64,000 nucleotides of DNA, taken from the NCBI RefSeq assembly GCF_027943255.1, contig NC_072896.1, forward strand, positions 49,316,501 to 49,380,500, in the 5' to 3' direction. This DNA is from Anastrepha obliqua. Its lineage: Eukaryota > Arthropoda > Insecta > Diptera > Tephritidae. Made by a program: the position numbers and the translations under genes. Under the pieces are notes generated by a model. The model made no database searches. It saw nothing but the letters and a program-made list of their open reading frames with translations, and had not been told where the DNA came from. Positions 48,716 to 60,889 of this stretch are shown here, in pieces (positions within the stretch are counted from its first letter, which is position 1; the number at the start of each line of letters is the position of its first letter).

Positions 48716-49331
48716 ACAGAAACGCCAAGTAAATCAATTGAAAAGTATTTGAAAAAGATTCAGTTTTGAGCTTTAAAGGGCATCAAGTCAATGGAAATCA
48801 ACCGAAAAATGCATCAAATGAGAAGAAATGTTTACCCCTGCGCTTTTAGTGTCGCGTTCGCACTCCGACATTCCTACGATAGTCGGCTTTACGATAGCAG
48901 AGCACCCTACCTATGCAGTTTCGTTTCAGCACTATTCCTTACAAATATATGGAAAATGTTTTACTTTGTTACAACAACAAAAACAACATATTCCTACTCT
49001 TAGCACATCAAAGAACGCAATTATCCCCAATCCGTTCTTTGGCAAGTATTGCAAACCCTCATCAATCCTAATTCAACTTTCTTTCATGGTAGCGACTTCA
49101 AAAGCCCTGATCGGATTTAACCTCCAATTGCTCAGATTATGGGGGCCTTAGAATTCGTAGTTTCGTTAACAATGGCATCCTGCAAGGAAAGCAATACGCT
49201 CCTGCCAGTGGGTTGATACAATGCATTGAGATTGATGGATACGAAGATATTTCTATCGCATCGAGGTCTCTCTCACTTTTACTTTGTCAAGAAATTGCTA
49301 AGATTTAGCTAATATATTTCAGCAGGTGGCG
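48716..49331. other. Intronic sequence
   Basis: No gene recognised. Confidence 0.5.
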
Positions 49332-49429
49332 CGAAAGAACCATCCCTCGCTCCTCCAGAACTTGATGATACAAAACAGAATTTCAAAAAAGTGATACATG
49401 AAAATTCTCACTTAGTGCAGAACAACATA
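49332..49429. mobile_element. Terminal piece of a DD41D-type element
   Basis: The sequence caggtggcgcgaaagaacca resembles the left terminus at 35369 (acaggtggcgctaaagtaat). The remainder is missing. Confidence 0.4.
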
Positions 49430-49984
49430 ACACCTTGATTAAAAAGTTCCCGTAACAATCGCCAGATGACGCTAAACAGAGTTTTGTTTCCTTCTTTGTT
49501 AGGTGACATTTGTAAAAGTTACGCCGTTTTGAGTACATCTACCTCTGCTACGGGATCTCGATTTTCTACGAGTTAATAACGTCGAAGACATGATTTGCAA
49601 GGCTGGATCCGACTCAGCAATCATCAGACGCATCATTACTGAAGGCAAAACGTGGGTTTGTGATCCACGCAATCCAAACATCAGGCGAGTGAGGGGAGAA
49701 CTCCAAATGAACCCAGTCAAAAAAGCGATGCTTACGGTTTTTATGGATTACAACGGTATTGTACACCACAATTTTCTGCCAGAAGTTCAAACAGTTTATA
49801 AAGACTATTATTTGGCATTTATGAGACAGTTATGAGATGCAATTCGTCGAAAGAGAAAATATTTGTGGGAAAACAACTCGTTGATTTCTTCACCATGATA
49901 ACCCACAATGTCGATCCCCACGTGAGGAATAAACCTAAAACTTTGAATTTTCCGAACATATTCCGGGAGCTTTTTGATCAGGAT
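49430..49984 (+). mobile_element. Mariner deletion derivative, about 555 bp
   Basis: The ends ccttgattaaaaagttcccg and, reversed, cctgatcaaaaagctcccgg are inverted repeats. A short frame reads SAIIRRIITEGKTWVCDPRN (first catalytic region) and KKAMLTVFMDYNGIVHHNFL, so a mariner source is clear. Sequence after MRQL is cut to a short tail with NSLISSP. The N-terminal region and the second and third Asp are deleted. Confidence 0.75.
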
Positions 49985-50569
49985 ATGATATGATATGCAC
50001 GCGTGTATGTAGCCATTCTTCGTCCAATTTTACACTACGGATTTCTAGTTTTGTGCCTTACACTAAATAGCACTTAAGCAACTGTAAAGGATACAACGAT
50101 ATGTAGAGTTGCGCAAAAAGTAGAGCTCTTAGCTTCACCACTACCAGAAGCGTTTGGTGAGTTACCATGCACTATAGTATTAAACTGATGTAGGTGCCGA
50201 AACGTTGAGGGGCAATACAAATCCTTTCAAAAAGCGATACTTTAGACTAAATTAAATCGTATAACTCGTAGCTAATAACCACCGGTACATCGTTTCTGCC
50301 TGTGAAACCTCGGGCTTACTTGGCCTTTACATGGCTAATGTGTGTATGTATGTGCTCTTGTGCTTATTGAGGACTTAAATTCCGTTTATTAGAAGGGCTT
50401 TTACAGGTCAATGTCTGATTGGCTCACATGTCATGTGATTGAGAGTGAAGCCATTTCACTAGTGGAGGTACAAAGAAAAGCAAGAAAATGTAAAGGACTT
50501 ATTTGCCACTCGCCATTTCGTACTAAGGACACGAATACTACACACGATCAGCAAACGTTGCTGAAGAGA
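49985..50569. other. Intronic sequence
   Basis: No gene recognised. Confidence 0.5.
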
Positions 50570-50990
50570 AGCAAGACCAAATATCATTAATAAACAGAAC
50601 AAAAAAGCGATCCCAGAACACTACCTTGCGGAACGCCAAAGCAAGCAACGAATGGTGGAGACCTAACATAGTCGATAACAACAAAGCAATGGCGATTGAG
50701 CAAGTGAGATGAGATACAACCTAAGAAGCCTGAATGGAAGCCTGAGTGGAAATCGAAAGTCTTAGCGAAGTCGGTATAAATGGTGCCAAGCTGATACCCT
50801 AATTGAAAGGCAGCGATACAATCATCCGAGAATTAGAAACTGTTGAGCTACCCGGTAAGAAGCTATGCTGCTCCGGACTAACGATATTATGAAAAACGAC
50901 TTCAATGAGTTATAATCAAAGGTGGATCTAATGCAAATTACTAAGCTCTAAATTATAAAATAACGCCAAAAATTCTATTTGTTTATTTTA
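50570..50990 (-). mobile_element. Jockey-type LINE RT fragment
   Basis: The minus strand reads GTIYTDFAKTFDFHSGF (first RT Asp, YTDFSKAFD) and later FVACFGVPQGSVLGSLFCSV, the GVPQGSVLGPLLF motif. A duplicated-looking HSGFHSG and stops mark decay. Confidence 0.68.
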
Positions 50991-51083
50991 AATAAAACAC
51001 CATTTTCCTTTCCATAGATTTTAGTTTTCTTAATAATTAATTTGAGTTTCATGAAATGTGTTCTTATTTCTGAATATTTTTAA

Positions 51084-51761
51084 GGGCTTTCAAGGCCCTG
51101 TCAGAATTTTCAAAAAATTTGATTTTTTTTTTGCATTTTCTTAAAGTATAATATCTTAAAAATATTGTGTGAAAATTTCAAGTGAATCGAACTAATACTT
51201 TTCGAGTTATTCAACAATTAACAAAGGGTGCTCCGGAGCGTTCGAGAGCAAGCAGCAAAACTTTAAATGCGTTTTTCTTAAAATTATGTTTTTTGAACTG
51301 GGGATCACTGTAACTTAAAAACCGCTTGGTAGATTTCAATAAAATTTATACTGTTTTTGAGAAACATAAAAGAACTCGTGCCTGATCGAAGGATTTTTTT
51401 TCAAAAATTTAAATTTTATTTTAACATTTAATTTCGAAAATCAAAAAAACAGTTCCGGAGGCCGCCATATTGTTAATTTTGACAAACAAAATTCTCTATT
51501 AATAAAACTAATTTCTCTTGTCCGATTGAATTTATATGAATCTCCATGAATTTGTGATGATCACGGCAAGGGTCTTTTGGAGAAAAGGGCTCCACAAACA
51601 GCGACAACTTTTACAATTATTATTTTTTTTTTATTTTGCTAAAGTCAAGTCGAACATGATGTATGAATGCCATGTTTTTATTTCTGTAAAATAAAGCAAT
51701 TGACTAGCAACAAAAAATTATTGGAAATACTCATTTTTTCAGGCCTCTGACTACCCCTAAT
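51084..51761. mobile_element. TTAA-flanked non-autonomous element, copy 2
   Basis: Flanked by TTAA at 51080-51083 and 51762-51765. The left end gggctttcaaggccctgtca and, reversed, attaggggtagtcagagg share a GTCAGA core. The interior is clearly the same as 54776-55449 over most of its length (aactcgtgcctgatc, gaggccgccatattgttaat, gaatttgtgatgatcac). No frame of note. Confidence 0.75.
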
Positions 51762-52979
51762 TTAACCATTTATCACAGAAAGTTTAAATATTAAAAACCT
51801 AAATTGTTAGCCCTAAACTGATAAAAAAGTATGAGAAATTTGTTTTGTCTCATAATTTTTTCATGTGGCTCTGTGTTGCTCACCCCCAAATTCTTGTCAC
51901 ATAATTATATGGGTATCAATTTTGGCCTTTCAGAATGAGCTTTGAGCTTGTATGTATTTGTTGGCATGTGTATGTATTATGAAGAATTTGATACCGCCAA
52001 ATTTACCCAAATTAGATTCTCCAGCATTAGGTCGCACAATGAATTCCCCATTAAGCATAAACACTTAAATGTTAAGCTGTCTCAAAGTTTTAAAATTCGT
52101 TTTAATTATGCATACACATACATACATACTTATATGTGCAGCATATTGGCGCACATTGCGGCATGTGTTAGAGCGAAGGATTTGGCTTGAATGTATTGAA
52201 AGGGTATACAAAAAGTTGCATACTTAAAAAGCGCGCTAAAAATTTTAAGTGGTTGGAGGTTGGTTGGTTGTTTATTTACTCCTTTTTAGTTGTTTTTGTT
52301 ATTGCGCAACTTACAGCGGGCTAAGCAGCAACGCGGTAGCATTCAAATCTTTAAAGCCAACAACTCTGGCACTTCAGCAACAACAAAAGCGTAACGTAAG
52401 TAAGCAAGAAACTGGCAAGATTATTGGCAAATAAAGAAAAATATACAGCAGCTAACATAACGGAGAGGGTAAAACGCCATAAAAAACCAAAACGCGGCAA
52501 ACAAGCAAAAAGTAAAGGAAGTCGAGGCTAGAACACGCGAAACAAAACAAAAACGAGTGCTTGGGCCATTTAAAATGGGTTAAAATGTAGGGTTCGGCTA
52601 AATGCGCCCATATATATGCTACATTTTGAGTGTTGCGCTCTGTGTGTTTGTCGCTCGAGTGTAGCAAACGACTTTTTTGTGTGCATATGTGTATGTGTGT
52701 ATACACAAAAAGGTCGATGCAAAGATTACTTTGGCCGTTTTAGTTGTTGTACCGCTCCGTTTCTTTGCAGCCTTAACACAGTTTCGCAAGTTGCTACATT
52801 TGCTCTATTGTTGTCCATATTTTCTACCCCTGCTAACGTTTCGTTGTTAGTTGAATCTGATTCTTCAGGATGGTTACGATAGATCTAAGGTATTTATGTG
52901 TATGTAAATACGATACACACATACCTACATACATGTACAGATTTGTTTACAATAGCAGTAGTGCGACAAATTGCAAGAA
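51762..52979. other. Intronic sequence
   Basis: No gene or element recognised. Short GTAT and TACA runs near 52120-52140 and 52680-52700. Confidence 0.5.
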
Positions 52980-53440
52980 ATTTGTTTATATTTTTTATTA
53001 TATTATATATAAAAAAAAATTTTATTTAAAAAAATTGTTTTTTTTTTATTTATTTGTTATGTAAAAAAAAATTATTTAAAAAATTTCTGTATTTAATTTT
53101 TTTTTATTAAAATGTAGTTCATACCGCAAAAAAACCACATAATTCGAAATTATAAAAGAACTAAAACAATTGAAAAAACATTTAATTTTTTTTTTTCTTA
53201 AATAAATTATTATTAAAATTTAACTAATTAAAAGTTTTAAATTTCTTTTTTTTTTAATTTATTTCTTTTTCAGTTTTTTAAACTTTTTTTAAATTTTTTT
53301 AATTTAATTTAAAAACTTCTTTTTTAATATTTTATAAAATTATATTTCATACTACAACAAAAACTAAAAAAAAAAAGTATATAAAACTTTTCCGTTTTTT
53401 TTTTAGTTCCCATTCAATTTCTTTTCTAATTTTTTATCAG
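52980..53440. repeat. Extreme A/T homopolymer-rich tract
   Basis: About 460 bp made almost entirely of alternating poly-T and poly-A blocks. It stands out even against the AT-rich intron. It contains no gene. Confidence 0.85.
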
Positions 53441-53494
53441 AATCTTTAGAACAATTTCAAGAATGCAGTTTATAGTTCATTGAATTTTAGTAGG

Positions 53495-53673
53495 TTCCAG
53501 TGAAAAGTGGCTCAAAACTCGTGTTGATTTATGAAAAAATTTGTTTGCTTGCGGCACTTTCTCTATATAAAAAAAAATTCGAGCTTCCGTTGTATGGAAG
53601 AAAATTCGAAACACCATCTACAGGAATAATTATCAAAACTCTGCGCGAATTTTGAGCCACTTTAAGCTGGCAC
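53495..53673. mobile_element. Hairpin MITE, about 180 bp
   Basis: The left ttccagtgaaaagtggctca plus aaactcgtg is inverted at the right as cgcgaattttgagccactttaa plus gctggc. Arms of about 28 bp match with few mismatches. No coding content. Confidence 0.65.
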
Positions 53674-54775
53674 TTTAATTAAACGCGTTACTGTATGCCC
53701 AGGAAATTGTTTTTGGAAGAAAATTTTTTGAATTAGTTTTATAGTTTTGTAAAAATTTTGAAACTTTGAATTCTAATTTTTTTTGTTATTTTTTTTTTGT
53801 TGGTTTGTATGTCAACTACTATATTTTTTTATAAAATAAATAAATAATATAGAATTTTTTTAACTCTTTGTTTAATTTTGTACAAATTTGAATTATATAG
53901 TTTATTTGTTTTTTGTTGTTTTTGTTTTTGGATTTGAGCATTATTATAAAAAAATTGCAATAAAGAAATATGTCGCGCTGCGGTTATTGTGCACACATAT
54001 GTACATGTATATATCACATATTCACTTATATCTACTTGTACATACATCTACATAAATATATATATTTGGTTACAGCTGGTTGCCATTAACTATTTATTTC
54101 GGGTCAAAGTTTCTGGTAAATTAAAATGAGAATTTTTAACCGAAATTTATGCGCACACTAAGAAAATATTTTCACATAGTTAAAGCATTTTGCCTGCAAA
54201 TGTTCGCACACAAGTATGTGTACACACACACATACATATATGTATGCGCTTGTACATTTATAAGCGTAAGTATATGTATGTGGAGGCTTTGGAGTCAATT
54301 ATCCCTTTGTGAATTCCTATAAAAGTAGTGAAATGTGAAAATGAAACGAACATAAAATTATATGGCTATCATGAAAGAGTTTCTGGTGTTTATTCGGAAA
54401 TTTACATTTTCCTGCCGCATCTTTATTGAATGAAAAGAGCAAAGGAGCACATCTGGAAACTGAGTAAGATAATTTGAAAGCTAAGAAAACTTGAAGGCAG
54501 TAGGCAGATCTTTGTAGTTTGTTGAAGTGCGCTTAAGCATGAAAACATATTGCTTTTCAAAGTAATTTTAAATCTGCTATATACGGGTCTAATTACATGT
54601 CTATGCATGGATGTATGCATATATGTATGTATGTATGCATGTTTGCAAACTTGCCAGAAAAGATTTCAGTACACACAGTAAAAAATTTTCAAAGGAATAT
54701 GAACTTTTCCGTCAATTTAGACTGAAAAATGAATTTTTTCCATGGAAAATTCACAGGTAATTCTCAAAGCCTTAA
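53674..54775. other. Intronic sequence
   Basis: No gene. An ATGT/GTAT microsatellite at 54621-54641 and a poly-purine spacer only. Confidence 0.5.
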
Positions 54776-55449
54776 GGGGTTAGAGGTGTCAGAATTTTCA
54801 AAAAATTGGATTTTTTGTTTTTACATTTTCTTAAAGTAGGTATAGTATCTTCGAAATATTTTGTAAAAATTTGAAGTGAATCCGACAAATACTTTTCAAA
54901 TTATTTCACAATTAACAAAGGGCGCACGGGCGCTCCTCGGGCGATAGCAAAACTTTCAATGCGTTTTTCTCAAAACTATGTTTTTTGAACTGATGAGCAC
55001 TGTAACTTTAAACCCGCTTAGGTTAATGAAATTTATACTGCTTTTGAAAACATAAAAAACTCGTGCCTGATCAAAGTTTTTTTCAAAAATTTCGATTTTT
55101 TTTAAACAATTAATTGTCGGTTTTTTTTCTAGAAAATCTGAAAAATATTTCCTGAGGCCGCCATATTGTTAATTTGGAAAAACAACTACAATCAGGCACA
55201 AGATTATCTATTAATAAAACTGATTTCTCTTGTCTTATTGATTTTAGATGAATCTCCAAGGACTTGTGATGATCACCGCAAAGGACTTCTGGAGAAAAGG
55301 GCTCCACATAAACAGCGATAACTTTTACAATTATTAATTTTTTTTTTAATTTTATACTATGTTTTTACTTTTGTAAAATAAAGCAATTGACTAGCAAAAA
55401 AAATTATTGGAAATCATCATTTTTTCGGGCTTCTGACTACCCCTAACCT
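54776..55449. mobile_element. TTAA-flanked non-autonomous element, copy 3
   Basis: Left TTAA at 54772-54775, with CTAA at 55450-55453 on the right. The ends ggggttagaggtgtcagaa and, reversed, aggttaggggtagtcagaa pair over about 18 of 20 positions. The interior is highly similar to 51084-51761. No transposase frame. Confidence 0.75.
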
Positions 55450-55499
55450 CTAACGGCACAAGTAATTATTACTCGCATATATACAGGCAAAGACCAAAG

Positions 55500-56170
55500 C
55501 TATGAGTGTCTACTACAATAAAGCAAAACATATACTTATAATCGATTACGGATAGCCGGTGGAATTCGATGAAAACCGCTACTACCTCGGCTGCATTATC
55601 ATGGCAGACGGTGAAGCAGATGAAGATATCAACTAGGCTAAACAAAGCAAGTGCGGCGTTCGTACATATGGACTAGTTCGCAAATATACAGACGCTCTAA
55701 ACTGCGAATATTCAGCTCATGTGTGAAGTCAGTACATAATGTTGTACGGAAGTGAAACATGGCTGGTATCTAACACCATCACACAGAGGCTACAAACTCA
55801 TGTCAACAAATATTCTGACCGAACAACATCAGGAACGACGCGCTGTGGAGCTTAACGACTGAGGAATCCATCCTATGGCAAATGAAAACCAGAAAGCGGC
55901 AATGAATAGGTCACGCGCTTAGAAAACCATCAGATAACATCACAAGAGTGGCACTGGTTCGGAGCCTACTAAAGAGCAGAGGTCATGGTCGGCCAACGAA
56001 CATTTGGAGAGATCGATGTTGGCCAAACTATCACATACCGACATCTCATTGGGCGGCGCAAAAACAGCAACCCAGGACCGTGTACGATGGAAGAGTTTTG
56101 TCGAGGACCTATGCTCCCGTGCGGAGTGAACAAGGGCATAAAAAAGTATAAGCAGAGCTGCATGTGCCTA
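55500..56170 (+). mobile_element. RTE-like LINE 3' part
   Basis: Plus-strand pieces across frames read YYLGCIIMADGEADEDIN, LNKASAAFVHMD, SCVKSVHNVVRKWNMAG-type sequence, a WP-ISNDALW equivalent, then KRQWIGHALRKPSDNITR, ALVRSLLKSRGHGRPTNIWR and VRWKSFVEDLCSRAE, the C-terminal order of this LINE group. Many single-base changes and stops. Confidence 0.7.
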
Positions 56171-57232
56171 AGGTGTTTAGTCGTAAGTCAAACAAATTGA
56201 AGGGTCCAAGATCTTGTAGGACATTTAATGATAATGTGTTTCCCCCCAACAGCAGACAATAGTTCACAAGTTTACAATACAATCTTTCGGACTGTGTTGT
56301 TTTTCTAATTTGTAACTCCATGAAAGTTTGTGCAATCGTATCCCGTGGGCCAAGCTCCTGACAAGTATTGTAAATATTATATTTGATTATAAATAAATCA
56401 AAATCGTTAGTTTGCGGACCATGTTTATTAATACCTTTTAGCTTCTTTTGGTCAATGAATGCAATTCAAGTACAAAAAGTTGTTTTTTAAGTACAACAAC
56501 CAAAAATAAAGAATGGATTAAGAATTAATATACAATACAAAAAAATTATTAATTTGAAAATTGTAAACGTAAATTCGCCCAATTCCGCCAAAACGCGGGG
56601 TAGGTATTTTTACCTGTACAAGGTAAAGTAAGTCTAATAAAAAAATGGTCTTCAATTTCGTTCATTTTCACCAAAAATTAGTCCAAAATGATGTTTTGAG
56701 CACAAAAGAAATATCAGGCATTTGAGGGTTAAAAACCCGAAATGATAATATACAAATTAATTACTTTTTTAAAATAATTAATAAATCTTCATGAATTATA
56801 TCATTAAAGTTATTGTTTCAAATCAAACTCATAACTCTTTATTATTTTCAGTCATTTATAGGGCATTCACTTAATTTCGAAAATGGTCTAAAGAATGCCA
56901 ACTTTGAAAACAACATTCTCGAATAAAATTCTCACAAAATTTCATATTCGAAATGAAATTCGGTGAATCAACACTAATAATATTCTTCACATAAAAAGGG
57001 GTACAATATATAATATTATAGAAATATTTTTTACTTTATTCATAAAATATCTTGAAACAAGAAATATATGACTTACACCATTTTCATAATTATGTGTACA
57101 TTTTATTGTACATAAAATTTTATTTTTCTAATTTTTGTAACTACTGATAAACCACCACTCTCTCTATAGTCTTCCGCATTGCTTACTCAATTACGGGTCC
57201 CATACAGATTTTTAACTGATCGAGGCACTTAC
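56171..57232. other. Intronic sequence before the Ig1b exon
   Basis: AT-rich, no coding family recognised. Confidence 0.55.
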
Positions 57233-57380
57233 CTGCTTTCACCACAACATCCCGGGAAACGATTGTGCCCACTGCATTAGTCGCCACACAATGATACACC
57301 GACCAATGCACATCTTGCCTGAACTCTTCCGCCTCGAATGGAGGGAAATACAGCGAACCATTGGCGAGTATGTGACGGAC
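57233..57380 (-). CDS. Dscam-family exon: C-terminal half of Ig1
   Basis: Internal exon of 148 bp preceded by ttctctgcag and followed by gtaagtgcc. It reads VRHILANGSLYFPPF, then EAEEFRQDVHWSVYHCVATN, then AVGTIVSRDVVVKA. It contains the second Ig1 cysteine in the YHCVATN motif and the SRDV strand that closes Ig1 in all Dscams. Entry is phase 0 and exit phase 1, so one G remains to join the next exon, making the valine pair of VVNQRY. The frame is open throughout, while adjoining intron sequence has no coding character. The preceding exon lies 6.3 kb away and the following one 37.8 kb away. Confidence 0.93.
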
Positions 57381-58021
57381 CTGCAGAGAAATTTATCAAA
57401 AATATAGGAAAGAAAGGTGTGTGAATAATAAAACACATACGCAGAATGCAAGGAAAAGAAATTTTGTGAAAATATTACCAAATACTACCACATACATACA
57501 TAGGCACTAGTACGACCAAAGTGGGCAAATAGTGAAGTATGATACAGTTTGCAAAAAAGTTGCGCTTTTTAATTAAGAAAAAGTTTACAATTTTCAAGTA
57601 GAAAACCAAAGTAGAATCGAGCAATGAAAAATTGTAGAGAAAGTATTAAAAAATTGATGATATCTAATGGAGTTCATTTTAAGTAAAAACAAAACAACGG
57701 CAAATGGTAAGATGCAGCAGCAGTAGCACTTACGAAATTCGAGTAGCAATTGGCAGCCAAGGAATATAAAAAATTGCTACTCTCACCAGATGTATATGTA
57801 TGTATGTATGTATATACAAAGAGCTCAGAAAATTCAGAGCATTCGTCAATGAAAACCCCACCAAATGTAATTTTTGGACAGAGAAATACATTAATATCTA
57901 TTTAGATGCCAGGAATGGAAATTTTCGGGATCCTAGTTTGTCTGGATTGTCCCGAAACTGAGTAGTTCATAGGGTCTGTTGCATTTAAAATAGATTAGTA
58001 AATTGCTTTTTCAGACTAAAT
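57381..58021. other. Intronic sequence with GTAT microsatellite
   Basis: A GTAT run at 57791-57816 is the only distinct feature. Confidence 0.55.
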
Positions 58022-58100
58022 TATTATTTATTTCGATTCGAGCAGTTCTTCGTCCTATTTGTGGCCCTTTCCTCCACAAATGGAGGGGTCTACAGTTTTA
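58022..58100 (-). mobile_element. tRNA-derived SINE, first part of a split copy
   Basis: Reversed SINE blocks: cagttcttcgtcctatttgtgg, ctccacaaatggaggggtct, acagtttta. Order resumes at 58838 after a LINE insertion. Confidence 0.75.
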
Positions 58101-58837
58101 ATGACAGAAGCAGTTCTCATAAGTAGCAGGAAAATAGTTGAGACAGCAAATCTCAGAGTAGGTGGCCACGTACTTGAGTCTAAGGTGTTCATCAAAAATC
58201 TTGGAGTAATTATTGAGCACAGGTTGAGCTTTAAGCAGCACCAAACATACGTCAACGATAAAGCAGCGAAAGCTGTACCTGCATTGACACGTATTATGAT
58301 GAATACGACAGACTCTAGGAAATTGCTTAGCAGTGCAATATCGGCCAGCCTGGGTCGAAGCAACAAACTACAGCTCATATATGAAAGGCATTAAATCGGT
58401 ATACCGGAGAGATGTCTACATGACGCAAGTACTTAGTGGGCATGCATACTTTAAAGCTATCTGCATAGATTTAGGCATGAAGACTACCCATACTGCACAT
58501 TTTGTGACAGTCTAGTTGAAGATACAAAGCACGTTTTCTTTGTCTACCCTGGAAAGAGAAGATTTGAGTGAAGGGTTGGGAAGCCTATAATGGTTAATCT
58601 TAGTAGTTATCATGCTTGACTCAGAAGAACATTGTTCCTTTGTCAGTAATATGGCAAGAATAGTAGTTACCAATCTCATGAAAAGGCAATAGGCCGCTCC
58701 CCCTCCTGTGAGGTATTACCTAACGGTCGTCCCGCGGGCAGGAAAAGGAGCTGCGGTGGGTTTTTAGTGGGGAGTCGAAAGACAAATCTCACAGTTTTCG
58801 GCTTTCAATGCTTTTTGTCACCTCCATAAAAAAAAAA
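58101..58837 (+). mobile_element. R1-like LINE, 5'-truncated, inserted in a SINE
   Basis: Reading starts MTEAVLISSRKIVETANLRV, FIKNLGVIIEHRLSFKQHQT, YVNDKAAKAVPALTRIMMNT, the RT thumb and C-terminal region. After a shift a decayed knuckle (LVEDTKHVFFVYP) and 3' UTR follow, and the copy ends in an A-run at 58827-58837. This poly-A end and abrupt 5' start are what target-primed reverse transcription leaves. Confidence 0.8.
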
Positions 58838-58975
58838 GATGTATGCCGACTTCGAATGACAGATGGTTTTTAATGGCAGAAATACACGCGAAGGTTTGCT
58901 GTTATCTGCCGAGGATCGGCCACTATTAGAAAAAACTGTTTCTGTCAAATGGTGTTTCGTGCTAACAGTTTCAAA
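58838..58975 (-). mobile_element. tRNA-derived SINE, second part of a split copy
   Basis: Continues from 58100: gccgacttcgaatgacagat, atggcagaaatacacgcgaa, ggtttgctgttatctgccga, ggatcggccactattagaaa, ending tttcaaacc with the tRNA head degraded. Confidence 0.75.
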
Positions 58976-59450
58976 CCTATACAGACTGCATTCGGTATTT
59001 TCGTACCTCTATGGCAAAACAGCACCAGCTTCAGTACGAAACTAAGAATATTCAATGGTTGCGTTAAAGCTATGTTACTATTTGGGCCTATCACTTGGAA
59101 AGTTAAAGTGGCAATCCCAAAACGCCTCCAAATTTTCACCAACTGGCACCTCCGATGCATCCTGCGCGTCTTCTGGCCTCGAAAAATAAGCAATTTCGTG
59201 TTTCTTTACCAATCAAGTCGAGATTGCCTGTGAAGTGCGAAGAAGGAAATGGATTGGTCACTCATATCGAAAGGATGACGACAAGGTGGTTAGATATGCG
59301 TTACGATGGAACCCGTTCCACAAGTAGGGCGTGCAGTTGGTAGACTTTATATAACCTGGCGAAGATGGAGAGAATTTTGAATTATAGCGCAAAACCGTAT
59401 CCTATGGCGTTTTGCAGCAGTTGGCGCCCTATGCTCCACTAAGAGTTAAA
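58976..59450 (+). mobile_element. RTE-like LINE 3' fragment
   Basis: The plus strand reads STKLRIFNGCVKAMLLFGPI, TWKVKVAIPKRLQIFTNWHL, RCILRVFWPRKISNFV, then shifted VEVRRRKWIGHSYRKDD-like sequence and a GRxxxTWRRW equivalent. Conserved with the LINE at 55500-56170. Confidence 0.75.
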
Positions 59451-60889
59451 GGAAAACTGCTGTGTTTGAGGGACATTTTTGATAGTTATTTTTTCGCACT
59501 CTAAAATCAGTTCTTCCCGAAATACAAACTCAGCTGTTATGTAAAAAAAAGTGTTGCAAGCCCTTGAAGCTTAACCTATGCTGCAGCTTTTCTTTCTTCG
59601 GTTTTTTGTGATGAAAATTTAAATAAAGAATTGTATCCAGAACTTCCGGGATTTGGATACCTGCATTAACATCTCTAAAGCATATCTACACACAGATACC
59701 CTCAGCGACCCCTACAGAGCACTGAGCTGACTTGTGCTTGTGTTGGGTACATTGGCAACGCTTGCCAGGTTGTTGTTTCTGCTGCTGCAGTTCGAGCATT
59801 GACTTTCCGATGTCCTCGATGCTGCATTGTACTCAAAGTTGGGCTGGGAAATAAAATGATGTGAAGTTGCTACATTGTCTGACCGTCCGTTAATCTTCCT
59901 GACCAACAACACCCTTCATTTGTCTACTCGTCGAATACGTCCGCCTGCTTTTCTTTCGCCTTGCCCGCCTTGCCCGCCTGCTCTTCTTTTTGCGCCTACT
60001 TGTATCGTCATCGCTGCAATATCGAAATAACTCAGGCTAGCCGCCAATAGCGGAAGTCTGGTTCAAGTGGTTATTGATTGAATTTGTTCGAAACTGACTC
60101 ACTCACTTCTCCCTTCAGGTCAGGCGTAAATGATTGTTGCTTTTATTGTCATTTTGCAGCTTTTGTGTTTGATTTTCTATGGTTGTGGCAGTTGTTTCGC
60201 TTTTTGCTACTGAAATATGTACTCGTGTATGTACATGTGTCTGTATGTATGATGTATTCTGTGCAAGTTTCGAGTTTAGAGCTATCGAGGAGCCACCCAC
60301 AACGTTTTATTGTGGCTCGATTGTGTACTGTCTTTCTGCTGGCATTAAAGTGTACTTAAACTTTAAAGTAATTTTTCATTATTTATTTACAGGAGAAAAC
60401 CGATGAGATGAAATCTAAGTGAATTTCTCCTTAACACACACACACACAGACTTGCTTTGGAAGAAATTCAATTAAATACGGCCGAGTTTATTTGCGTGAC
60501 ACAATTTGCTTATGGACGCACGAGCTATAACTCATCAAATCGTTACAGATAACAATATATGCGAGAATTATTGCAGTTAATTATATGCCGCGATTTCACA
60601 TTCAATGGTAAAAATGGCCTCATCTATTTTAAAGACGAAGAGAGGCTCGTAAAAATGACCCCAGCATCACGCTTCGCGATGATAGACACCGAAAAAAATT
60701 GTCTAAAAAGCCGATAGAAAAATTAAGTTGTTGCAGTAATCAGAAGAGCTACAGATTATAAAAATTAGCGAATTGGATAGATTTATTTATTTATTGAATC
60801 CACTTTTTATAGACTAACAATGAGCCTGCACTTGCCATTACAACGTTCACCTACCCTCAAGGGAGGAGTGGAAACGGGGGGATGTAAGA
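59451..60889. other. Intronic sequence, about 1.4 kb without a gene
   Basis: No transposon recognised. TGCCCGCCT-type repeats at 59955-59985 and a CA run near 60437-60449. Confidence 0.5.

Noticed and set aside
19473..57232. Additional Dscam Ig2a-type alternative exons
   Set aside because: No second IPSFV or TSW-type translation with splice sites was seen by eye. A computed translated search would be decisive.
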